Source of the DNA: a virus
Strand: one strand, 5' to 3'
Virus record (IMG/VR): IMGVR_UViG_3300043567_000365
Span: 1 to 24,934 of that record
DNA length: 24,934 nt
Positions 18,927 to 24,934 of the stretch are shown here, one piece after another. The translations under genes and the position numbers were made by a program. The number at the start of each line of letters is the position of its first letter. Positions within the stretch are counted from its first letter, which is position 1. The notes under the pieces are model-generated. The model was not told the origin of the DNA. It saw only the letters and a program-made list of their open reading frames with translations, and made no database searches.

Positions 18927-19666
18927 GTGCAGGCCGTGGTGGAGACCCACGCCAAGCCGCCGTTGGCTGCGTGCGTGAGCACTTGCTGAGTGGACGCCGA
19001 GTAGCCCGTCATGCTGTGCCAATCCCAGCCGACTAGCACCCACTCATCGGCAACATACGCGATGAGGCAAACGGAACCCGACAGCGTGGCGATGTAGTTC
19101 TTCGCGGTGTATGTCGCACCCGAGATGACGGCATCAGTGACGGTCGTCGTGCTGCCTTTCGTCCACGTCCCTGAGAACGTGCCGCGAATGACGCCGGCCT
19201 GCATCCGAATCAGTGCCCAGTTAGAATCCTTCCAGAGGACATGAGCCCCAGACGCCTTGCCGAGGTCTGCCGCCTTCAGCTGCACCACACCACCAACCGC
19301 CACCCTGCCAACAGCGTTCGCCGCAATCGGCTCAACGGCCACGCACCAAGCCGTCGTGGTCGCAGAAGGCGACGCACCCGTCAGCACCGGCATTTCCTCG
19401 AACGACGCTGTCGCGCCGCCTGACGACGACGTAGGCGTGATCTCCATGCCAGTGATCGCCAGTACGCCCCAGCGAGCGACGGTGACGCTAGGCTTGCAGT
19501 ACACCCATGTGTACGGCTTCAGCACAGGCGAGCCGGGGACGCCTGCCGTGCCGGGATTGGCACCAAGCACAAGGTCCGCAGCGTCCTGCGCTCGATTCCA
19601 CGCACGGGCACTGATCGCCCCGCGTAGCGGCTGGCCCGGTTCTAGGCGTCCGTCTGGGCGTGCCAT
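18923..19666 (-). CDS. Phage structural protein (tail type)
   Basis: 247 residues; the ATG at 19666 overlaps the preceding stop. It begins MARPDGRLEPGQPLRGAISARAWNRAQDAADLVLG, a conserved-looking helical N-terminus I know from planctomycete-associated phage sequences. Then come Gly/Thr/Ser/Val-rich beta repeats (GTFSGTWTKGSTTTVTDA, GWDWHSMTGYSAS). No catalytic motif. It lies between the distal-tail-like protein and the two fibre-type proteins and is probably part of the tail tip or baseplate. Confidence 0.75.
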   Translation of the reverse strand: MARPDGRLEPGQPLRGAISARAWNRAQDAADLVLGANPGTAGVPGSPVLKPYTWVYCKPSVTVARWGVLAITGMEITPTSSSGGATASFEEMPVLTGASPSATTTAWCVAVEPIAANAVGRVAVGGVVQLKAADLGKASGAHVLWKDSNWALIRMQAGVIRGTFSGTWTKGSTTTVTDAVISGATYTAKNYIATLSGSVCLIAYVADEWVLVGWDWHSMTGYSASTQQVLTHAANGGLAWVSTTACT

Positions 19667-20505
19667 TAGCCGATACCTAACGCAGAGAAGTTGCCGTCTT
19701 TGTAGACCTTGTTGACGTAGGCGTATTTGGGCTTCTTGATTCGATCAGTCGTTGTGGTTGCTTCCTCGTACCGCACCCACAAATACTCGTGGCCTTTTTT
19801 GTTGACGCTCAACGTGCCAACCGGCTGATTCGTCACGTTTGGCGACGCGACGAAGCGATAAGAAAGCGACCACGGCCCACGCCCCTTTTCGTCGTCCCAC
19901 TCTTGCGAGCCAGAGCAGCCGAGAAACAGCACTTCGCCAGCATCAAACCCACGGAACGACGAGGCGTTCGTTCGCCCTGTCTGCGTTGCCACGCCCTTGA
20001 TGTAGGCATCTGTGACGTATGCGTTAGGCACGTCGTATGTCTCTGTCCAAGACAGCTGCGGCACGACAACGTCAACGCCGTTCACGCCGTTATCATCCAC
20101 GGCGATAGCGTTGCCAAACGACGGGCCGCCGCCAAATATCGTTTCGCTCTCAGCCTGCGTAATGTGCTGTGTGCCGCCGGTCGTATCGAAACTGCGAGCC
20201 CGCTTCAGCGGGTTTGTTCCGTCCTCTGCGCCGTCCTTCGAGTAGTTGATCGTCAACTGCCAAGCGTTGTCGCCTAGGAACGAGACAGAGTAGGACTCTG
20301 CCATCAATTGCATTCCAGATACGCCTGGATACTGCCAGTAGCGGCCGTTGGCGCTGATCCCTGCGTTGATCTCAGCATGCAGCACAGTATCGTCGGCAGT
20401 GCCGAAGATCTTGTAGCTCTTCGTGTAGCTAGAAGCCGCCTTGCGTCCCTTGCGGACGATGGTCGCCTGCCGTGAGTCGCCGTCTTCCACCCATACGAGT
20501 GCCAT
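19666..20505 (-). CDS. Distal-tail-like structural protein
   Basis: 279 residues, ATG at 20505 overlapping the tape measure stop (TAATG). It starts MALVWVEDGDSRQATIVRKG and is beta-rich, with AGISANGRYWQYPGVSGMQL, FLGDNAWQLTINYSKDG and a long QEWDDEKGRGPWSLSYRF region. Position directly after the tape measure gene is that of Dit/distal tail proteins in siphophages. Assignment by position and composition, not by a diagnostic motif. Confidence 0.7.
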   Translation of the reverse strand: MALVWVEDGDSRQATIVRKGRKAASSYTKSYKIFGTADDTVLHAEINAGISANGRYWQYPGVSGMQLMAESYSVSFLGDNAWQLTINYSKDGAEDGTNPLKRARSFDTTGGTQHITQAESETIFGGGPSFGNAIAVDDNGVNGVDVVVPQLSWTETYDVPNAYVTDAYIKGVATQTGRTNASSFRGFDAGEVLFLGCSGSQEWDDEKGRGPWSLSYRFVASPNVTNQPVGTLSVNKKGHEYLWVRYEEATTTTDRIKKPKYAYVNKVYKDGNFSALGIG

Positions 20506-23033
20506 TACGCTGCCACCTTTCCGCCGTCGTCAATCTTGCGGGTATTCTTCGCCGTCTCTTCAGCCGCCTTCGCAGTGCGTTCCGCGAGCGAACTGCCGCC
20601 GAACACGCTGCCGAGGTTGAGCGATGAGAAGGTGCCGGCGACTTGCCCCATGCTCTGTGCCGACTGGGCACCGGCCGCATCAGCGCCAGCCGTCGCAGCC
20701 TTCTCGCTCGGCGATGCACCCATTGAGCTAGTCGCCTTGCTGATCCGCTCCTGTGCATCGTCAATGGCATTCTCAAGGATGCCTGCCTGATTGCTCGTCA
20801 GGCGACCGCTTGAGTTCAGAGCGTCAAACTGCCCGTAGAGATCAGCCAGCTGATCCAGCGACGTTGCGTTCTCAACTTCCTTGAGCAGATCAGCGAACTG
20901 CTCGCCCATGACTCTCCGTTCCTTGCCACGCCGTGACGTAGCACCGACGTTCTCTTCTGCCGCCTGCGTGTCGCTGCGCCGCCTGTCGGAACGCCTAGCG
21001 TTCTCGGCTTGCCGCTCGTCCTTGGTTGCCTGTGCATCCTCCCTGATTCCCTTTTCGCGATCCTTGCGGTCCTTCTCTGCCTGCCTGTTCTGCTCGTCAG
21101 CCTTGGCAGTCCTGCCCTCGATGCCCGGTCGCTCCTGCCGTCGCTGTTCAGCACGGGCAGCATTCTTGTCCTTGATCTTTTGAATCCGCTCCTTTGTGTC
21201 CTTCGCACCCGTAATGAATCCCTGCACCCTCGTCCATGCGATTTGGATGCCTGCCACGAGGTTGTCAAACGTCGCCATCACGCCGTTAGCGATGTTGTCA
21301 AAGAAGCCCATAATGAAGGCACCCATCGTGTTCAGCAGGGCAGCGGAGTCTGTGTAAATCTTGTCCCATGCGATGTAGATGCCCGAGCCGATGTCGGTGA
21401 ACACGTCTTGAAACGCTGCCACCCACGGATCAACGTAGGACATCAACGCTTCAGTGCCACGCAGCCAGCCGGCGACAAGCCCAGCCCAGAGGACGTCCAT
21501 AGCACCGGACAGGTCGCCGGCAGCGACAGCTTCGTAGACGCCGTTGAAGGTGGTCGTGGCTGTGGCGGCGAGGTCGCCTAGGACGACGATGCCGTCAGCC
21601 ACTGCTGCACCAAAACCCTCGCCGATGGCTCCTGCCGCCTGTTGGACGAGAGAAGCCACCGGGCCGAGGGCCGCACCTATCTGGTCTTTAAACTTGTAGA
21701 GAGCAAAGACCGCCGCACCGATGCCAGCCGCAACCAGCAGCACCGGGCTAGCAAGGGCAGAAAAGAGACCGAAGCCCTTCAAGACAAGACCGATGGAGCC
21801 GCTCAACGCCTGCAACGAATACCCTACAGTCACCATTGCAGCACCGATGCCAATGGCTGCGGCGGCAACTTGAGCAAACAAGACGACGGCTTCCTTATTG
21901 TCAGTCGCCAGCTTCGTCAGCCCGTCGATGAATCCCGTGATGAACGGCAACGCACCCGCAAGAGCCGGTGCCACTGCATCCGTGATGGCAATAGCCATCC
22001 GCTGCATTGCCGCCAGCACGCTACCGAACGAGCCAGCCAGGCCCGACATCACTAACTTGTACTTCTCGCCCACTGGCAGGGCGGATGCCATCGCTTCACG
22101 CATCTTGGTGAATCCATCCACGCCTTCAGAAGCGAGAATCGACGCGGCACGAATGGCGTCCGCACCGAAGATGCGGCGGAAGATGTCATCCTTCGCTGTC
22201 TGGTCTAGGCCTCCCATCGCTTGATTGAGCGTGCCGATGATTTCCACCATCGGCTTCATTTGCCCGTCAGCGCCACGAAACGAGGCGACCGAAAGCCCGA
22301 GTTGGTTAAGGGCACCCACGGCATCGTCAGCCGGTGCCATCAGCCGCATCAGCATCGTCTTGACGCTGGTGCCGGCGTCGCTGCCCTTCACGCCGTTGTT
22401 GGCGAGGATTGCCAGCGTCGCCGACAAGTCCTCAATGCTCTGCCCAGCTAGGCCGGCGACGGCAGACGACATTGAGAACGCTTCCGACATCTGAGCGATA
22501 GACGTGCTTGACGCATCCGCAGCCGAGGACAACGCATTGGCGGCGACGTCGGACGACACCTTGAACACGTTCATGGCGTCCGACATCACCACAGCCGCCT
22601 GGGCAACGTCCATCTCGCCAACCTTGGCAAACTCCAACGCCGTCTGCCCAGCACCACCGAGCACGGCATCAAGCGACATGCCTGCCTTCAGCAGTTCAAG
22701 CATGCCCTGAGCCGCCTCGGTAGGCCCGACGCCGAGAGCCTGCGACATCGCCATAGACGATGCCTTGATCTGGTCGATCTGCGCCGACGTCGCACCCGTG
22801 CTCGCCCGAATGTTGAGCAGCGTGGACTCAAACGCTGCACCCTGACGCACGGCAGCGGCAATCGGTGCCGCCATGCCGATGCCAGCAGCAGCAAGCTTGC
22901 CGCCGCCAGACGCGAGCGAGCGGCCCATATTGCCGAGGCTTTTGTTGACCTTGGTCAGCGCCGAGAAGAACTTCCTCGGATCGGCACCGATCTCGACAAA
23001 TACGCCACCGGCTCTGACTGCTCCAGCACTCAT
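20505..23033 (-). CDS. Phage tail tape measure protein
   Basis: 842 residues; the ATG overlaps the stop of the frameshifted chaperone ORF (ATGA). The N-terminal region has the TP901/TIGR01760 pattern: VEIGADPRKFFSALTKVNKSLGNM (about 14-37), GAAFESTLLNIRASTGATSAQ (about 65-85), and EAAQGMLELLKAG (about 106-118). Long helices with SIEDLSATLAILANNGVKGSDAGT follow. Hydrophobic segments lie at about 350-450 (PALAGALPFITGFIDGL, AVVLFAQVAAAAIGIGAAMV). The C-terminal third is charged coiled coil (KIKDKNAARAEQRRQERPG, KDREKGIREDAQATKDERQ). This protein sets tail length and forms the channel for DNA injection. Confidence 0.93.
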   Translation of the reverse strand: MSAGAVRAGGVFVEIGADPRKFFSALTKVNKSLGNMGRSLASGGGKLAAAGIGMAAPIAAAVRQGAAFESTLLNIRASTGATSAQIDQIKASSMAMSQALGVGPTEAAQGMLELLKAGMSLDAVLGGAGQTALEFAKVGEMDVAQAAVVMSDAMNVFKVSSDVAANALSSAADASSTSIAQMSEAFSMSSAVAGLAGQSIEDLSATLAILANNGVKGSDAGTSVKTMLMRLMAPADDAVGALNQLGLSVASFRGADGQMKPMVEIIGTLNQAMGGLDQTAKDDIFRRIFGADAIRAASILASEGVDGFTKMREAMASALPVGEKYKLVMSGLAGSFGSVLAAMQRMAIAITDAVAPALAGALPFITGFIDGLTKLATDNKEAVVLFAQVAAAAIGIGAAMVTVGYSLQALSGSIGLVLKGFGLFSALASPVLLVAAGIGAAVFALYKFKDQIGAALGPVASLVQQAAGAIGEGFGAAVADGIVVLGDLAATATTTFNGVYEAVAAGDLSGAMDVLWAGLVAGWLRGTEALMSYVDPWVAAFQDVFTDIGSGIYIAWDKIYTDSAALLNTMGAFIMGFFDNIANGVMATFDNLVAGIQIAWTRVQGFITGAKDTKERIQKIKDKNAARAEQRRQERPGIEGRTAKADEQNRQAEKDRKDREKGIREDAQATKDERQAENARRSDRRRSDTQAAEENVGATSRRGKERRVMGEQFADLLKEVENATSLDQLADLYGQFDALNSSGRLTSNQAGILENAIDDAQERISKATSSMGASPSEKAATAGADAAGAQSAQSMGQVAGTFSSLNLGSVFGGSSLAERTAKAAEETAKNTRKIDDGGKVAA

Positions 23034-23431
23034 ACGTGTTTCTGCCAGTCTTGCCCGAATAGGCGTTTTAGGTCATCAGGCGTCGCCTGTCTCGGTTTCG
23101 GTTTCTTTGCGTACGGATTGAGTTTGCGAGGGTCTGCCTTCGGCGAGTTCTTGTCTCGGTTGATGTTTGCCTGCTGTGCGAGAAGGTTCGCCGTGTGCCA
23201 CCAATCGTGCTCTAGGCGGCTGTCACGAGCGGCGAAGAGTTGTCGGACGGTCCACTCGCCTGGATGGACTCCGAGGATTCCAGCGGCTTCCCAGACTGCA
23301 TCCCAGATGCTCCGGCGAGGCTCTCGATCGTCGCCTTCTCCAGCCCCGCCTCCGCTCGACCCAACATCTCGCTTGCGACCTCGTCCATTTTCTGAGCGAG
23401 AAGCGCGATCATCTTGCGGAGGCGCTGGGGG
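23030..23431 (-). CDS. T part of tail-assembly chaperone G-T (made by -1 frameshift)
   Basis: The -1 frame after 23431 has no ATG, GTG or TTG start but runs about 134 codons to a TGA at 23030-23032 that overlaps the tape measure start. It reads through a Pro/Gly/Asp-rich linker (PPAPPQDDRASRSENG, SSGGGAGEGDD) into RRSIWDAVWEAAGILGVHPG (about 40-60) and WTVRQLFAARDSRLEHDWWH (about 62-81), then ANLLAQQANINRD. This is the T-domain pattern of siphophage tail-assembly chaperones. Without a start it can only be made as the C-terminal part of a G-T fusion. The fusion binds the tape measure protein; G alone binds tail-tube subunits. Confidence 0.82.
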   Translation of the reverse strand, partial: PPAPPQDDRASRSENGRGRKRDVGSSGGGAGEGDDREPRRSIWDAVWEAAGILGVHPGEWTVRQLFAARDSRLEHDWWHTANLLAQQANINRDKNSPKADPRKLNPYAKKPKPRQATPDDLKRLFGQDWQKHV

Positions 23432-23769
23432 AAAAAATCGACAAGCTCCTGCTCTAGTGCCTTCGTGGCAGCGTCCAGCGAATCGCCCCGCAGACCGTCA
23501 AGGAAGTCTTCCCTCGTCAGTCCCTTAGTCTCCACTTGCTTGGTCAGCAGTGCGTAGAGGATCTCGCCAATCTTGGCGTACTGGCTTCGCAGCACTTGGA
23601 ACGTCTGCGAGATGTTCGCAGCGTCAACCATGTCGAACGGCACAGCCTTACGCTCGCCGCTCTCTTCGTCCACGACGTCAACCGTGACGTTGTCGCGGAC
23701 ACGAAGTGCCGAGGCGACGGTCAACGCCACCTGCCACGGTCTGCCCTGGTCATCCCTAAACTCACGCAT
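23212..23769 (-). CDS. Tail-assembly chaperone G
   Basis: 185 residues, ATG at 23769; it begins MREFRDDQGRPWQVALTVASALRVRDNV. Internal helices include AANISQTFQVLRSQYAKIGEILYALL (about 49-74), GLTREDFLDGLRGDSLDAATKALEQELVDFF (about 83-113), and, after the slip site, RLRKMIALLAQKMDEVASEM. A TTTTTTC heptamer in the correct phase (23431-23437) lies at codons 111-113. Ribosomes slipping there make the G-T protein described separately, about 245 residues long. Frame-0 ribosomes end at 23212 in a Ser/Pro-rich tail. The location just before the tape measure gene is the classic one. Confidence 0.85.
   Translation of the reverse strand: MREFRDDQGRPWQVALTVASALRVRDNVTVDVVDEESGERKAVPFDMVDAANISQTFQVLRSQYAKIGEILYALLTKQVETKGLTREDFLDGLRGDSLDAATKALEQELVDFFPQRLRKMIALLAQKMDEVASEMLGRAEAGLEKATIESLAGASGMQSGKPLESSESIQASGPSDNSSPLVTAA
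23431..23437 (-). promoter_or_regulatory. Candidate -1 ribosomal frameshift site T TTT TTC
   Basis: On the minus strand the heptamer reads T TTT TTC in frame with the chaperone gene (codons GAT, TTT, TTC), followed by a C-run. It matches the X XXY YYZ rule for simultaneous -1 slippage. The -1 frame then stays open to the T-domain stop. A downstream stimulatory structure has not been worked out. Confidence 0.75.
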
Positions 23770-23774
23770 CCCAC

Positions 23775-24137
23775 TTACCTCACAAGAGCCGGATCAGTCA
23801 TGCGACCTTCGAGCACAAAGGACGCCACGCCATCAATCGGGTCTGTCTCCGAAATCCCGGTCATCACCGCCAGAAACGAAAACCCGGCAGCGCCGCCGTT
23901 CACCGTGAACGTCCCGCCCGTGTGCATTTTCTGGAACGCCGTGCCCAGATCTGCTGCGTCGTTCAACTCGACAGACACGCTGCACTCGTAGCCCGTGCTG
24001 TAGACCGCTGCGTAGCGACTGCCGTAGGCGTTCACGTCGATCGTGCGGGCGGATTCCGTCAGCGTCACATTGCGAGCGCTGAAGATTTGCCCGCCATCGA
24101 GCATGATGGAGCAGTCTTTCCCCAGCGTGATCGCCAC
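23775..24137 (-). CDS. Tail-tube-like protein 1
   Basis: 120 residues; the ATG lies one nucleotide into the stop of the next gene. It starts MAITLGKDCSIMLDGGQIFSARNVTL. The shared fold pattern continues: TIDVNAYGS (about 33-41), CSVSVELNDAADLGTAF, GGTFTVNGG, and the closing PIDGVASFVLEGRMTDPA. All-beta, Gly- and Thr-rich, as expected for a tail tube subunit. It is the last of three paralogues and lies directly before the chaperone gene, the usual place of the tube gene, so this may be the main tube protein. Confidence 0.75.
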   Translation of the reverse strand: MAITLGKDCSIMLDGGQIFSARNVTLTESARTIDVNAYGSRYAAVYSTGYECSVSVELNDAADLGTAFQKMHTGGTFTVNGGAAGFSFLAVMTGISETDPIDGVASFVLEGRMTDPALVR

Positions 24138-24454
24138 TAGAACTCCTTAGCCGTCACATTGAAGGTCACTGCCCCATCAACTCCTATATTTTCGGACACA
24201 GACATGACCGACCATCCGGTCGTCGCGTTCTGCTCAAGTGCCGCGATCAGACCAGCTGCGTCGTGGCACTCAATCTCCCACGTTTTGGTGGTGAAGCCGA
24301 CAGCGGCAACCTTCTTGCCAGGCCCGACGGCAGCGCCGACGCTGCTCCTGTTGGAAATGTCAATTGTCTCGGCTTCTTCGGTGTACGTGGCTGAGATGAC
24401 GCCAGCCCCGAACGGCGGCTCTGCTGAAACGTCCTTACCAAGAGTGATAGCCAT
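24137..24454 (-). CDS. Tail-tube-like protein 2
   Basis: 105 residues, starting MAITLGKDVSAEPPFGAGVISATY. It shares with its neighbours the MxITLGK start, ETIDISNRSS (about 29-38), a KTWEIECHDAAGLIAAL segment matching the tube pattern, and a closing GVDGAVTFNVTA. It lacks the longer GGQIF insertion of paralogue 1. The same fold is expected; the role may be a tube variant, a tip or a tail-terminator piece. Confidence 0.72.
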   Translation of the reverse strand: MAITLGKDVSAEPPFGAGVISATYTEEAETIDISNRSSVGAAVGPGKKVAAVGFTTKTWEIECHDAAGLIAALEQNATTGWSVMSVSENIGVDGAVTFNVTAKEF

Positions 24455-24466
24455 GAGGTTTACTCC

Positions 24467-24805
24467 TTAAGCTGATGCGGGTGTGGTGCGAGTGCCCGAA
24501 ACCGTGTACGTAACAATTCCATCAAGCGGCTGACTCTGCGAAATGTTCGTGCAGATGTAGGTGGCATTTCCGGTAGTTGTTCCGGCGATCGTAAAACTTC
24601 CGCCGAGGCTGACGCCCGGGGCGTCTACGCACTCAAGTTCAATCGTCTGCTCAATGAGAGCCTTCCTGAACTTGCGGGAAGTGTCGCCGAACTTGGTGAC
24701 ATCGACGTCAGACGCAGAGTTGGTGACAGTGCAAGAGCGCGCGTTCGCAACGCCTGCGACGACCACATTTTTCCCGAGCGTGACAGTAACGGAAGAACCA
24801 GACAT
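24467..24805 (-). CDS. Tail-tube-like protein 3
   Basis: 112 residues; the ATG at 24805 has GAGGA upstream. It starts MSGSSVTVTLGKNVVVAGVANARSC and shares the TVTLGK strand, SDVDVTKFGDTSRKF (about 33-47), TIELECVDAPGVSLGGSFTIAG and the closing PLDGIVTYTVSGTRTTPASA with the two downstream genes. Three related genes in a row point to tandem duplication and divergence. It is the first of the three in the direction of transcription. Confidence 0.7.
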   Translation of the reverse strand: MSGSSVTVTLGKNVVVAGVANARSCTVTNSASDVDVTKFGDTSRKFRKALIEQTIELECVDAPGVSLGGSFTIAGTTTGNATYICTNISQSQPLDGIVTYTVSGTRTTPASA

Positions 24806-24893
24806 GCGTGTCCTCGTGTGCGAGTGCCAGCGGTGCGGCTGGTTCGCTCACGGTATGGGCAGCAGGGCGGAATCTAGACCGGGTATGCCGTGG

Positions 24894-24934
24894 CTAGTTC
24901 TTCGCCAGCTGGTCTTTCCACTTCTTGTTGGCTT
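24894..24934 (-). CDS. C-terminal end of an upstream late gene (partial)
   Basis: The window edge cuts this gene. The visible part reads ANKKWKDQLAKN and a TAG stop at 24894-24896. Basic, helical ending, consistent with a neck or tail-completion protein expected before tail-tube genes in siphophages, but 12 residues are not enough to tell. The 88 bases between it and the next start hold the ribosome site GAGGA and nothing else I can support. Confidence 0.5.
   Translation of the reverse strand, partial: ANKKWKDQLAKN

Noticed and set aside
20505-23033. Tape measure gene as a membrane transporter because of hydrophobic segments
   Set aside because: The TP901 N-terminal pattern, length, coiled-coil tail and position after the G/G-T chaperone genes identify it as a tape measure protein; such proteins normally contain hydrophobic stretches.
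24805-24934. Rightward open frame beginning at 24805 with a CECQRCGW motif
   Set aside because: It starts inside the start region of the leftward tail gene, has no ribosome site, and all nearby genes run leftward; the C-terminal end of a leftward gene explains the sequence better.

Overview
The window is a stretch of a temperate, tailed (siphovirus-type) phage or prophage of about 60% G+C, most likely from a planctomycete host. The phage assignment rests on a tape measure protein, a tail-assembly chaperone pair joined by a frameshift, tail-tube-like proteins, an integrase, a Sak4-like recombinase and small stacked ORFs with ATGA overlaps. The host assignment is inference. It rests on a phage gene whose N-terminus is the planctomycete-style prepilin signature (RGFTLVE followed by a Leu-rich helix and PAISAARAAA), and on several small protein types I recall from planctomycete-associated sequences. 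No host housekeeping gene, rRNA or tRNA is visible, so the genus cannot be given.

Layout from left to right. (1) Positions 1-6596, leftward: a replication/recombination operon. In transcription order it holds a small protein, a Sak4-like ATPase, an SSB-like/DUF669-like protein, a small charged protein, an SNF2-type helicase, a DNA methyltransferase, a winged-helix protein, an HNH protein and a RAMP-like phage protein. Next comes a 698-bp noncoding interval, then a truncated gene at the window edge. The interval carries five diverged copies of a three-way-junction RNA motif. (2) Positions 6600-7940: a control region. It has three leftward promoters, each with the palindrome CTAACG-N4-CGTTAG between the -35 and -10 boxes, plus one operator-free promoter, an excisionase/AlpA-like regulator, two small genes, and the integrase upstream region with its own inverted repeat. 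(3) Positions 7941-10805, rightward: the tyrosine integrase and six small accessory genes, including a prepilin-like one. A strong hairpin lies where the rightward and leftward transcripts converge. (4) Positions 10891-24934, leftward: the late operon. Transcription enters at the right edge with the end of a probable neck/tail-completion gene. It then passes three paralogous small tail-tube-like proteins, the G and G-T tail-assembly chaperones, the tape measure protein, a distal-tail-like protein and three further tail or fibre-like proteins with a compositional mosaic. After these come accessory enzymes (a metallophosphoesterase and a DUF1599/Nmad1-like protein). The operon ends with membrane proteins, a papain-like cysteine peptidase, a GlsB/YeaQ-like membrane protein and zinc-ribbon proteins. 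No recognisable peptidoglycan hydrolase is present.

The most notable element is the array at 182-752. In all five copies the outer stem and the two inner hairpins are kept by compensatory changes. In two copies a position that is a mismatch on the plus strand becomes a G-U pair on the minus strand, so the RNA is probably read leftward together with the operon. I cannot match it to a named RNA class. Other points worth following are the operator network with two leaderless-looking starts, the papain-like peptidase in the place of a lysin, the prepilin-like phage gene, the TTTTTTC frameshift signal and the triplicated tail-tube gene.
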